DNA of 36,127 bases, taken from a virus. Position numbers and translations under genes: made by a program. Position 1 is the first letter of the stretch; every line of letters starts with the position of its first letter. Shown here in pieces: positions 15,707 through 21,654 of this stretch. The stretch spans positions 1 through 36,127 of IMG/VR virus record IMGVR_UViG_3300032331_003307; one strand, 5' to 3'. A model generated the notes under the pieces. That model saw only the letters and a program-made list of their open reading frames with translations. It ran no database searches and was not told the DNA's origin.

Positions 15707-16210
15707 ATGAATGTTTATATAGGTTTCGATAATGGAGTTACCAACAACGGCATAGGTGTAGTTACAGCCGACAATAGGTCCGAGCTAATCACTCTACCTA
15801 CCCGAAGAGAGCTGAGCTACACGAAAGAGGCCAAGCATATCACCAGAATTGATTTCAATGCGCTATGTGAAGTTTTTGAGAAATTAAAAGCCCGCTACAT
15901 CGGAGATCAATTTATGGTGGGACTGGAGCGCCCCATGATAAATAGCACGAGGTTTAACGCCTCGCTGTCTGCTGTACGGGCGCTTGAAGCCACACTGATT
16001 GCAGTAGAGCAGTTTCAGTTTAGATATGAATATATTGATAGCAAAGAATGGCAGAAAATGCTACTTCCTAAAAATATAAAAGGTAGTGATGATCTGAAGG
16101 CCGCTAGCCTCGACATAGGCAAGCGTATGTTCCCCCATTTGAACATAAAGAAGGACGCTGACGGTCTGCTGATCGCTGAGTATATGCGCAGGCAATACCG
16201 CAAAAACTAG
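15707..16210 (+). CDS. RuvC-like Holliday junction resolvase
   Basis: A 167-aa RNase H-fold nuclease. The acidic active-site pattern of RuvC is present: YIGFDNG (D8) at the first strand, GLERP with Glu near residue 73, and the C-terminal pair KKDADGLLIAEY. RuvC-family proteins cut four-way junctions; in phages they remove branches before packaging. It follows uvsX and a short gene, consistent with the recombination block. It starts without an SD (TCTAATTATG). Confidence 0.8.
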   Translation: MNVYIGFDNGVTNNGIGVVTADNRSELITLPTRRELSYTKEAKHITRIDFNALCEVFEKLKARYIGDQFMVGLERPMINSTRFNASLSAVRALEATLIAVEQFQFRYEYIDSKEWQKMLLPKNIKGSDDLKAASLDIGKRMFPHLNIKKDADGLLIAEYMRRQYRKN

Positions 16211-16240
16211 CCGTACAGCATATAGAGCAACAAACAACAT

Positions 16241-16432
16241 ATGCCAAAAACTACTAAAATAAACAACGAAAAATTAAACCGAATCCGAAAGATTGCTGGT
16301 CTTAGGGCGGCAGCGACTAGAGCCAGGAAGAGGATCGAACAGGCTATCAAAGACCGCCGGTCTATGGCAGCTAAAAAAGCAGTAGAAACTCGACTCAAGA
16401 ATAAAGCTTTACTTAAAGACTCTCTGGCGTAA
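16241..16432 (+). CDS. 63-aa strongly basic helical protein
   Basis: Nearly a third of residues are Lys or Arg, arranged in alanine-rich helices (IAGLRAAATRARKRIEQAIK; SMAAKKAVETRLKNKALL). This composition is typical of small nucleic-acid-binding proteins. No specific family is recognised. The leader is A/C-rich (GAGCAACAAACAACAT) without an SD. Confidence 0.6.
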   Translation: MPKTTKINNEKLNRIRKIAGLRAAATRARKRIEQAIKDRRSMAAKKAVETRLKNKALLKDSLA

Positions 16433-16442
16433 TAATTCGATC

Positions 16443-16700
16443 ATGAATAATGACGAAGACGACGACTCAGAGCTCTGGGATGAAGATTCTGAAGATTCTC
16501 AGCCCGTCTCCAAAGAGTATGTAGAAGAGCAGATTCAAAAAATGCTCCGCAGAATGGAGGAAAAAGCAAAGCAAAAACTGCACTATCTAGAATCAGAGGG
16601 GTTTGTGCAAAAAACAGAAATCCCTGGAGTGTACGAATATACTCCAGAAGGACTGGTTATAGTTAGAGAGCAGTACAAGAAGATGATGGAAGATATGTGA
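16443..16700 (+). CDS. 85-aa protein with acidic N-terminus and coiled-coil
   Basis: The first ~22 residues are almost all Asp/Glu/Ser (NNDEDDDSELWDEDSEDSQ, encoded partly by a tandem GAAGATTCT repeat). A coiled-coil-like helix follows (YVEEQIQKMLRRMEEKAKQK), then a small domain FVQKTEIPGVYEYTPEGLV that resembles a winged-helix wing. No function is assigned. The acidic tail next to a basic-protein gene is notable. Confidence 0.6.
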   Translation: MNNDEDDDSELWDEDSEDSQPVSKEYVEEQIQKMLRRMEEKAKQKLHYLESEGFVQKTEIPGVYEYTPEGLVIVREQYKKMMEDM

Positions 16701-16775
16701 TTTGGGTAACCACGACCCCACTGGTAATAGGTTGGACTGTAATTGGAATGTAGCAGTCTGTAAATCCTGCCCAAA
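16701..16775 (+). ncRNA. Candidate structured RNA, three-way-junction-like
   Basis: This gap after the 85-aa gene can fold with an outer stem TTTGGGT/GCCCAAA (701-707 with 769-775), AACC/GGTT (708-711 with 730-733) and GACTG/CAGTC (735-739 with 754-758). It ends exactly where the first copy of the repeated element (16776) starts. It has tRNA-like length and an outer 7-bp stem, but no T-arm, so it is not a canonical tRNA. The folding was done by hand and is not tested by conservation. Confidence 0.3.
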
Positions 16776-16860
16776 AGCGACACCTGCCTCTCTGGATTCT
16801 GGAGTGCAAGGACTGGGAATACCCGGTCAACGAGTGGTGTGACACTGGGAGAGACTAGAC
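16776..16860 (+). ncRNA. Repeated structured RNA element, copy 1
   Basis: 85 nt with a 5' block AGCGACACCTGC identical to copy 2 (17873) and a 28-nt 3' block that differs from copy 2 at one base. The middle is unrelated in sequence but contains a 7-bp hairpin GACTGGG-AATA-CCCGGTC (811-828). ACACC (780-784) can pair with GGTGT (836-840). The 3' block ends in a hairpin CTGG-GAGAGA-CTAG (845-858), in which the single difference from copy 2 turns a G-C pair into G-U. It lies just upstream of the HhH-GPD gene. RNA class unknown. Confidence 0.5.
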
Positions 16861-16902
16861 AATTTCTGATTAAGCAAATCAGATAATTAAAATTGACCAT
16901 GA

Positions 16903-17676
16903 ATGAAACAACTTAACTTTTTGGTCGGCTATGAAGATATAGCAATAAAAGCTAACGATAATATCATAGTCGAAGATCAACGACAATTTTGGGATAAAAA
17001 TTATAAGGTACTCCCTTCACCAAGCAGAAACCCAGACTACGCTATAGTTGAAAACTTTTTCATAAATCTAGACTATACAAAAGTATTAGCATATAAAGAT
17101 TACTGGCAAGACATAGCGCCCAAGAACGACAGTGAATCCTTCCAGAGGTGGCTGTTTGCGTTCATGAGTGTACACACTTCATGGAAGTCTAACATTGTAG
17201 GATATCTTGCAATCAAAGATTGGTGGCGCTGGATTAATAAGCCTGACGAGCTGCTGGCCAGATTGGAAAAAAGCAGAGTAGGCCTTCAGCATAACAGATT
17301 AAAGTACATAAATATATTTGCTGATTTGTTTTGGCAAAACCCATCAGACTATAAGAAAAAAAGTGATGAAACATGGGTAGATTTAAGAAACAGACTTAAA
17401 GGCGGAACGGTAGGTTTAGGGTTTGCAAAAACGAGCTTTGCTCTGGAAATGTGTTATCCTAACAAAGCTAAAATAACCTGCCTTGACACGCACATGTTTC
17501 AAGCTTATGGTTTAGATCAAGTAAAAGATATAAAGCATTACAAAACAATAGAACGGCACTGGGTAGACATGTGCGGTATGTGGAATATTCCATCGTATAT
17601 AGCTAGATGCTTGTACTGGGATACTAAGCAAGGTTATAATGATAGCCGCTATTGGAGTCATGTTTTAGAAAAATAG
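16903..17676 (+). CDS. HhH-GPD (endonuclease III-like) DNA glycosylase-like protein
   Basis: A 257-aa protein whose C-terminal half looks like the helix-hairpin-helix plus Gly/Pro..Asp core: LRNRLKGGTVGLGFAKTSFA (161-180), with the hairpin GLGFAK and a lysine near the position used by bifunctional glycosylases, then CLDTHMFQAYG (194-203), where D195 fits the catalytic Asp of the VDTH motif in EndoIII/MutY relatives. There is no C-terminal four-cysteine Fe-S cluster. The aromatic-rich N-terminal half (FWDKNYK; DWWRWINKP) is not recognised. The family removes damaged or modified bases. The gene stands alone between two copies of a structured repeat and a tRNA cluster. Catalysis is inferred. Confidence 0.55.
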   Translation: MKQLNFLVGYEDIAIKANDNIIVEDQRQFWDKNYKVLPSPSRNPDYAIVENFFINLDYTKVLAYKDYWQDIAPKNDSESFQRWLFAFMSVHTSWKSNIVGYLAIKDWWRWINKPDELLARLEKSRVGLQHNRLKYINIFADLFWQNPSDYKKKSDETWVDLRNRLKGGTVGLGFAKTSFALEMCYPNKAKITCLDTHMFQAYGLDQVKDIKHYKTIERHWVDMCGMWNIPSYIARCLYWDTKQGYNDSRYWSHVLEK

Positions 17677-17692
17677 CTTATAATGATTGATC

Positions 17693-17761
17693 GCGGGATA
17701 GTGAAGTGGTAAAACAGGAGTCTCATAAGCTCCAGTCCCAGGTTCGATTCCTGGTCCCGCA
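17693..17761 (+). tRNA. tRNA-Met (CAT)
   Basis: Acceptor GCGGGAT pairs with GTCCCGC. The anticodon arm GGAGT-CTCATAA-GCTCC gives anticodon CAT, and the T-arm is CCAGG-TTCGATT-CCTGG. The D-arm is short with a weak pair. CCA is not directly abutting (AACCA follows the acceptor). Elongator Met is assumed; an Ile-lysidine CAT species cannot be excluded from sequence alone. Confidence 0.92.
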
Positions 17762-17776
17762 ACCAATTTAAATAAG

Positions 17777-17851
17777 GCCAGCATAGCTCAGTGGTAGAGC
17801 ATTGGTTTTGTAAACCAACGGTCGTCGGTTCAATCCCGACTGCTGGCTCCA
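17777..17851 (+). tRNA. tRNA-Thr (TGT)
   Basis: Acceptor GCCAGCA/TGCTGGC, D-arm AGCTCAGTGGTAGAGC, anticodon loop TTTGTAA in a TTGGT/ACCAA stem giving TGT, T-arm GTCGG-TTCAATC-CCGAC, and an encoded CCA end. The tRNA is intact in all four arms. Confidence 0.95.
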
Positions 17852-17872
17852 TATTTTCTCCTCCAATTGGAG

Positions 17873-17961
17873 AGCGACACCTGCTGGTGGCTCAGAGCCA
17901 TCAAGCCCTGATTGGGTCCATCCCTGTTTAGGAAGTGGTGTGACACTGGGAGAGACCAGAC
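17873..17961 (+). ncRNA. Repeated structured RNA element, copy 2
   Basis: 89 nt between tRNA-Thr and tRNA-Asn. It shares the 5' block AGCGACACCTGC and the 3' block AGTGGTGTGACACTGGGAGA (and on to CCAGAC) with copy 1 at 16776. The middle differs but again holds a hairpin, GGTGGC-TCAGA-GCCATC (886-902). The terminal hairpin is CTGG-GAGAGA-CCAG (946-959), fully Watson-Crick here. A CTCCAATTGGAG palindrome (861-872) directly precedes the element. No tRNA, terminator or coding function explains it. Confidence 0.5.
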
Positions 17962-17965
17962 ATAT

Positions 17966-18040
17966 TCCTAGATAGCTCAATGGTAGAGCATTCGGCTGTT
18001 AACCGAACGGTTCCTGGTTCGAGTCCAGGTCTAGGAGCCA
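17966..18040 (+). tRNA. tRNA-Asn (GTT)
   Basis: Acceptor TCCTAGA/TCTAGGA, D-arm AGCTCAATGGTAGAGC, anticodon arm TTCGG-CTGTTAA-CCGAA giving GTT, T-arm CCTGG-TTCGAGT-CCAGG, and an encoded CCA end. It begins 4 bases after the second copy of the repeated element. Confidence 0.95.
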
Positions 18041-18050
18041 CTTTTTTATT

Positions 18051-18302
18051 ATGCTCAATTGGATCGTCACATTTTTGTCATTATTTGTAACAGATATTCT
18101 TTACACCTATTACCTAAAAGCTGTACAAAAGGACGAGGCATTTAAAGCCAGTCTATGGATAACCGTTATTTTTATTGTGTCCTGCGTTGCAGTGATACAC
18201 TATACAACAGACCGTAAACTAATGATACCTGCAGCATTGGGTGCTTTTTGTGGCACCTATGCAGGTATAAAATTTAAAAAGAATGTCCCCGACAATAGGT
18301 AA
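18051..18302 (+). CDS. 83-aa membrane protein with three predicted TM segments
   Basis: Three hydrophobic stretches are visible: LNWIVTFLSLFVTDILYTYY, LWITVIFIVSCVAVIHY and IPAALGAFCGTYAGIKF, joined by short charged loops (VQKDEAFK; TTDRKLM). The small size and GAFCGTYAG pattern resemble small phage or bacterial membrane proteins of unknown role. It is not near the lysis genes, so a holin role is not favoured. Confidence 0.65.
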   Translation: MLNWIVTFLSLFVTDILYTYYLKAVQKDEAFKASLWITVIFIVSCVAVIHYTTDRKLMIPAALGAFCGTYAGIKFKKNVPDNR

Positions 18303-18504
18303 ATTTTATTATATAAACTATCAAGATCATACCGAGACTGAAGGCTCTTATTTTGGTATAGCCAAATGTGTAGGTAAATATGAACGCAATGAGCAAGGCG
18401 AAAATCTGCTTGCGCCTATGTATGAGTTTAAGCACCCAGACAATTCAGGCAAGATGGTGCTTAGCCTTTTTTTAGATAACGAAATATTATTTGAAGCAAA
18501 ATAG
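18283..18504 (+). CDS. 73-aa hypothetical protein
   Basis: Overlaps the end of the membrane protein gene by 20 bases and is followed 2 bases after its stop by the next ATG. It is a small, probably beta-rich protein (GKFYYINYQDHTETEGSYFG; KMVLSLFLDNEILFEAK). No family is recognised. Packing in the same-strand operon supports it. Confidence 0.55.
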   Translation: MSPTIGKFYYINYQDHTETEGSYFGIAKCVGKYERNEQGENLLAPMYEFKHPDNSGKMVLSLFLDNEILFEAK

Positions 18505-18506
18505 CA

Positions 18507-18722
18507 ATGGAAGAAACATCAAAAATAAAAGAAGAATTAGAGAAGAATACCGGATGCAGTACGATATTTTTAGAGAAATATGGAGAGAATATATGCTGGG
18601 GATTTAATGTCCCTAACGGTGCATCAGGTGTAGCGATAACCAACGACAGAATCCAGGGTCAGATAGTATTGTCTATGCAAACACTGGAGTCTCTTTTAGC
18701 TAAAGTAAAAAACGAAGCATGA
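18507..18722 (+). CDS. 71-aa hypothetical protein
   Basis: A small protein with a charged N-terminal helix (MEETSKIKEELEKNTG) and a beta-containing remainder (NICWGFNVPNGASGVAITND), ending in a helix LESLLAKVKNEA. Its stop overlaps the ATG of the next membrane peptide at 18719. No family is recognised. Confidence 0.55.
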   Translation: MEETSKIKEELEKNTGCSTIFLEKYGENICWGFNVPNGASGVAITNDRIQGQIVLSMQTLESLLAKVKNEA

Positions 18723-18862
18723 CATTTCTAAGACTGCTTACGTACATCGTTCTGTACCCATTTTATGTAATTGGGCTTGTGCTTTTCGGGCTGGCTCTAG
18801 TGGTGGTTTACCCTATACTTCTGGTGTACCTCACTGTGCTGGCTCTTCTTGAGGAAGAATAA
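18719..18862 (+). CDS. 47-aa hydrophobic membrane peptide
   Basis: The ATG overlaps the preceding stop (ATGA). The peptide is almost wholly hydrophobic with two possible TM helices, separated by a proline (FYVIGLVLFGLALVVVYPIL), and an acidic end LLEEE. The perfect overlap and the strong composition bias argue for a real small gene. Confidence 0.5.
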   Translation: MTFLRLLTYIVLYPFYVIGLVLFGLALVVVYPILLVYLTVLALLEEE

Positions 18863-18863
18863 T

Positions 18864-18920
18864 ATGATCTTTATAATCTTAGCGGTAATAATTTTAGTAC
18901 ATTTAAACAACAGAAAATAG
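18864..18920 (+). CDS. 18-aa hydrophobic micropeptide (doubtful)
   Basis: A tiny frame (MIFIILAVIILVHLNNRK) fits exactly between the 47-aa gene and the dNMP kinase ATG with one-base gaps on each side. The composition, a single TM-like run followed by a basic end, is what a membrane micropeptide would show, but chance cannot be excluded at this length. Confidence 0.3.
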   Translation: MIFIILAVIILVHLNNRK

Positions 18921-18921
18921 C

Positions 18922-19422
18922 ATGAAAAATTTTGATATAGGTATTACAGGACTAGCCGGCAGTGGTAAAGACACTATTGCAGACATCATATGTAAGCATT
19001 TTAATTATCGTAAGCTGAGCTTTGCTGCTGCGTTAAAGAATTTCTGCTCTCAGGCTGGATGGGACGGAAATAAAGACGAGGCAGGCAGAAAGCTATTGCA
19101 GGATGTGGGCATGGCATTTAGGATCTACAAACCTAATACGTGGGTAGAGCTAATTTCATCTCATATTGAACCAGGCGTAAACTATGTTTTCCCTGATGTG
19201 AGATTTTTAAATGAAGTAGAATATTTAAACAATAATAGAAATGGTTTAATTTTGCGTGTGGTACGTCCCAGTCTGGAGCTTACCCTCGCTCACGCGCATG
19301 TCAGTGAAAGCGGACAGAAAGACCTGGTGGTACATCATACAGTAATGAATGACCACAGTATTGAAGAACTAGAGAAAGCTGTGATAGAGTTAATTTCCAA
19401 GGAAATCGCTAAAGCTAATTAA
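18922..19422 (+). CDS. Deoxynucleoside monophosphate kinase (T4 gp1-like)
   Basis: A 166-aa P-loop kinase. Walker A is GLAGSGKDT (10-18), followed by a helix (IADIICKHFNY) and KLSFAAALK; VFPDVRFLNEVEYL carries the DxR motif typical of the phage dNMP kinase family, and RVVRPSL lies near the C-terminal lid. Family role: phosphorylation of dNMPs (in T4 including hydroxymethyl-dCMP) to feed DNA synthesis. It is short relative to T4 gp1 (241 aa), so the lid insert is reduced. The nucleotide specificity cannot be read from sequence. Confidence 0.8.
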   Translation: MKNFDIGITGLAGSGKDTIADIICKHFNYRKLSFAAALKNFCSQAGWDGNKDEAGRKLLQDVGMAFRIYKPNTWVELISSHIEPGVNYVFPDVRFLNEVEYLNNNRNGLILRVVRPSLELTLAHAHVSESGQKDLVVHHTVMNDHSIEELEKAVIELISKEIAKAN

Positions 19423-19425
19423 TTT

Positions 19426-19842
19426 ATGCCTGCCACATACCAAAATATAATTATTACAGAAGAAATACTGAACAGCGAGCCAAACTCGTTTTTTGTTTAT
19501 GGTGATAATCTAATGAGGGTAGGTCTAGGAGGGGCAGCCAAACTTAGAAACCATCCTAGGGCTATTGGATTTGTAACCAAGAAAAAGCCTTCACACGTAC
19601 ATGGGGCATGCTTTACTCCTGAAGAGTATGCTAAGCTTTTTTTCGAGCAGCTAGATCAGCTTTCAGCCCATGTCAAAAACAGCCCTAACAACAAGTTTTA
19701 TATATCAAAATTAGGAGCAGGGCTTGCAAACAGGCACTGGATATGGGAAAAAGTGATAAGTCATAATCTACAAGACGAGCTAGCCGGATACGATAACGTG
19801 GTATTCTGCTGGGATCAGAATGATGAAAATTTTAACAAATAG
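19426..19842 (+). CDS. Conserved phage protein with macro-domain-like pattern
   Basis: A 138-aa protein with FFVYGDNLMRVGLGGAAKL near the N-terminus and YISKLGAGLANRHWIWEKVI in the second half. The GDN..R.G.GG.A block, followed by a G.GLA.R pattern before a helix, is shared by small phage and bacterial proteins that look related to ADP-ribose-binding macro domains. That relationship is my recollection of the family, not shown directly. It is 3 bases after the dNMP kinase and 6 bases before an RNA ligase, so a role in nucleotide or RNA-end metabolism is conceivable. Confidence 0.6.
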   Translation: MPATYQNIIITEEILNSEPNSFFVYGDNLMRVGLGGAAKLRNHPRAIGFVTKKKPSHVHGACFTPEEYAKLFFEQLDQLSAHVKNSPNNKFYISKLGAGLANRHWIWEKVISHNLQDELAGYDNVVFCWDQNDENFNK

Positions 19843-19848
19843 AGATAT

Positions 19849-20868
19849 ATGGAAAAATACGCAGTAGTAGCCAAAATACTAGAACTCGCTCCTATTGACG
19901 GAGCAGACAGAATTGAGACAGCTACAGTGTTAGGCTGGAAGGTAGTTACGCAAAAGCATCTCTATAAGGTTGGAGATCTTGCTGTGATGGTCTTTCCTGA
20001 TACGCTGGTACCTAAGAAGTTTCTAGATGGAGCCTATCAAGGAAATGATAAGGTCAGATTGAAGACTGTAAAGATGAGAGGACAGTATAGTGCAGGTTTA
20101 CTGCTGCCTATTACGATAGTAGGCAGCAGCTTTGAAGAGGGAGATGAGGTTAGCGAACTTCTAGGTATTGAGAAATGGGTGGCTCCTGCAGCAGGGTCAC
20201 TTGGAGGAGATGTTGCAGGAAATTTTCCTACGGCAATCATATCAAAGACTGATGAGTTTAATGCTAGATCTGAGCCAAACGCGTTAAATGAGGCGAGGCT
20301 TTCTCCATTTACGGCCGTTGATTTTGTGGTCACAATTAAATGTGATGGCAGCAGTGGTACATTTATAGCTAAAGACGGAGAGTTTCGAGTATGCTCCAGA
20401 AACCTTGAATTGAAAGAGACAGAGGGTAATGCATTTTGGCAGGTAGCTAGAAAGTATGCTTTACATGAAAAGCTCTTAAAATTTGGAGACAATATGGCAT
20501 TACAGGGAGAGGTCTGCGGGCCTGGTATTCAGGGCAATCCAATGAAACTTAAAGAACTCACGTTCTTTGCATTTCTGATGAAGGATATCAAGTATGATAA
20601 GTGGTTAAGCTGGGCTACCTTGAAGGGGTTCTGTGAAGAATATAAAATTCCCCACGTCGAAGAGTTGGCTGTATTTAAATTCACCGAAACATACCCCACA
20701 CTAGACGACCTGCAAGAAATGGCTAACAACGCAAAGTACGACCATGGGCGCACTAATGCAGAAGGCATTGTTATTAGACCTGTATCTCCAATGAAATCCA
20801 GGGTGCTACAGAAGACCTGGTGGAGTTTAAAGGTTATGAATCAGCCTTACGACATGAAGAAAGACTAA
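19849..20868 (+). CDS. RNA ligase, DraRnl/Rnl5-like
   Basis: A 339-aa nucleotidyltransferase. Residues 1-110 look like an N-terminal OB-fold (VVAKILELAPIDGADRIETA; YKVGDLAVMVFPDTLVP), which distinguishes the Deinococcus-type Rnl5 family. The adenylation domain follows, with motif I IKCDGSSG (K164), GEVCGPGIQGNP, a motif III region FFAFLMKD, motif IV EGIVIRP (~305) and motif V SLKVMN (~326). It seals nicks or breaks in RNA using ATP. With the PNK/phosphatase gene at 25440 it could repair cleaved tRNAs. The length nearly equals DraRnl (about 342 aa). Confidence 0.85.
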   Translation: MEKYAVVAKILELAPIDGADRIETATVLGWKVVTQKHLYKVGDLAVMVFPDTLVPKKFLDGAYQGNDKVRLKTVKMRGQYSAGLLLPITIVGSSFEEGDEVSELLGIEKWVAPAAGSLGGDVAGNFPTAIISKTDEFNARSEPNALNEARLSPFTAVDFVVTIKCDGSSGTFIAKDGEFRVCSRNLELKETEGNAFWQVARKYALHEKLLKFGDNMALQGEVCGPGIQGNPMKLKELTFFAFLMKDIKYDKWLSWATLKGFCEEYKIPHVEELAVFKFTETYPTLDDLQEMANNAKYDHGRTNAEGIVIRPVSPMKSRVLQKTWWSLKVMNQPYDMKKD

Positions 20869-20943
20869 TGAAAAATACAGTAGAATTAATAGGATATTGA
20901 GGATAACCCGTTCGAGTACACAATAGCTGCATTTGACCTATAA
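20868..20943 (+). pseudogene. Possible frameshifted mini-ORF
   Basis: An ATG overlapping the RNA ligase stop reads MKNTVELIGY and then stops. One frame over, from base 20893, the same region reads DIEDNPFEYTIAAFDL and stops at 20943, one base before the next ATG. Removing a single base near 20891-20893 would join them into one peptide of about 24 residues that fills the gap. It may be a decayed gene, a sequencing error, or chance. Confidence 0.25.
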
Positions 20944-20944
20944 T

Positions 20945-21169
20945 ATGATTCTTAAACTTATTAAATACACTAGTAGACCTAACGACGAAGACTATATCTA
21001 TCTAGCTTCGGATAAAATCTATATCATGGAAGAGATCTACACTATAGACAAAAAAACTGAAAGTTTTAAATTTTCTCATACAGTTATTGATATAGGCTTT
21101 GACGAATATGTTGTCAAAGTTAGAAATCCTGCGGAAGAAATCTGCAAAATGCTGAAGGGTAAAAAATGA
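20945..21169 (+). CDS. 74-aa FlbD-like small protein
   Basis: The ATG at 20945 is preferred to an upstream TTG. The sequence (MILKLIKYTS; DKIYIMEEIYTIDKK; AEEICKMLK) follows the layout of FlbD-like mini-proteins common in phages: two N-terminal strands, a central V/I-E segment, a final strand and a C-terminal AEE..K.LK helix. Molecular function is unknown. It overlaps the next, related gene by 4 bases. Confidence 0.6.
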   Translation: MILKLIKYTSRPNDEDYIYLASDKIYIMEEIYTIDKKTESFKFSHTVIDIGFDEYVVKVRNPAEEICKMLKGKK

Positions 21170-21339
21170 TACAAATCAATAAAGACATCTGGGTCAACAT
21201 TATGAACGTCATATGGGTAGAAGATGTTTACGACCAAGACAAGGATTATCTGCATACAAAAATTGTCACAATTGGGGGAAACCTAATCGTGTTCGATACC
21301 TGCGCAGAAGAAGTAAGCAAACTCTTAAAACTTGATTAA
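21166..21339 (+). CDS. 57-aa FlbD-like small protein, paralogue of the upstream gene
   Basis: The ATG overlaps the upstream stop (ATGA). It reads MIQINKDIWVNIMNVIWVED, then TKIVTIGGNLIVFDT and AEEVSKLLKLD. The pattern lines up with the preceding 74-aa protein (shared E..Y..DK, T.I.IG and C-terminal AEE..K.LK), suggesting tandem duplication. No function is known beyond the family resemblance. Confidence 0.6.
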   Translation: MIQINKDIWVNIMNVIWVEDVYDQDKDYLHTKIVTIGGNLIVFDTCAEEVSKLLKLD

Positions 21340-21342
21340 AAT

Positions 21343-21351
21343 TGGTATAAT
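21343..21351 (+). promoter_or_regulatory. Extended -10 promoter TGGTATAAT
   Basis: A perfect TGN-TATAAT lies just after the stop of the 57-aa gene and 40 bases before the next ATG. No convincing -35 hexamer is seen, which extended -10 promoters do not need. Transcription from here would run through the 69-aa gene to the terminator at 21623, making a one-gene unit. Confidence 0.55.
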
Positions 21352-21391
21352 ATATTGGTAGTAACTTATTAAACTATTTATTTTAAAAATT

Positions 21392-21601
21392 ATGACAATT
21401 ACAAGAACATCACCAATCACAGGCATCACACACACTGTTGATTTACCTGTAACAGAAGAGCAGCTTATGAGTTACCAGCAGGGTACGCTCCTACAGAATG
21501 CCTTCCCTAACCTGTCCGCAGGAGACAGAGAATTCATCAAGTCTGGAATCACTGATTCTGAATGGCAATCGCTATTCGGTCCAGAGACTGAGGAAGAATA
21601 G
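21392..21601 (+). CDS. 69-aa conserved hypothetical protein
   Basis: A small acidic protein, MTITRTSPITGITHTVDLPV, then QLMSYQQGTLLQNAFPNLSA and REFIKSGITDSEWQSLFG. I recognise this as a recurrent small family in bacteria and phages (a TRTSP.TG..H...LPVT..Q start and an FPNLS..DREF..TGIT..EW end) of unknown function. It has its own candidate promoter upstream and terminator downstream, and an A/T-rich SD-less leader, so it is probably a separately controlled and abundant transcript. Confidence 0.75.
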   Translation: MTITRTSPITGITHTVDLPVTEEQLMSYQQGTLLQNAFPNLSAGDREFIKSGITDSEWQSLFGPETEEE

Positions 21602-21622
21602 CAATCAACCAGAACAATCAAC

Positions 21623-21654
21623 AACCCAGCACTCTAACAGGTGCTGGGTTTTTT
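21623..21654 (+). terminator. Rho-independent terminator
   Basis: A perfect 10-bp stem AACCCAGCAC/GTGCTGGGTT, with loop TCTAACAG, is followed by TTTT. The T-run ends immediately before the ATG of the next gene (21655), leaving no room for a leader or ribosome-binding site. Confidence 0.9.

Noticed and set aside
16701-16775. tRNA-Tyr-like reading (CTGTAAA loop, 7-bp outer stem)
   Set aside because: The anticodon stem does not pair around a 7-base loop and there is no T-arm or TTCG-type loop.
17658-17980. Minus-strand open frames across the tRNA cluster
   Set aside because: They run through three intact tRNA genes and the structured repeat; similar peptide ends at 16583-16900 arise from the repeated RNA block, not from protein homology.
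20939-20944. TATAAT before the ATG at 20945 as a promoter
   Set aside because: The -10 directly abuts the ATG, so the start site would fall inside the gene, and there is no -35 or TGN extension.
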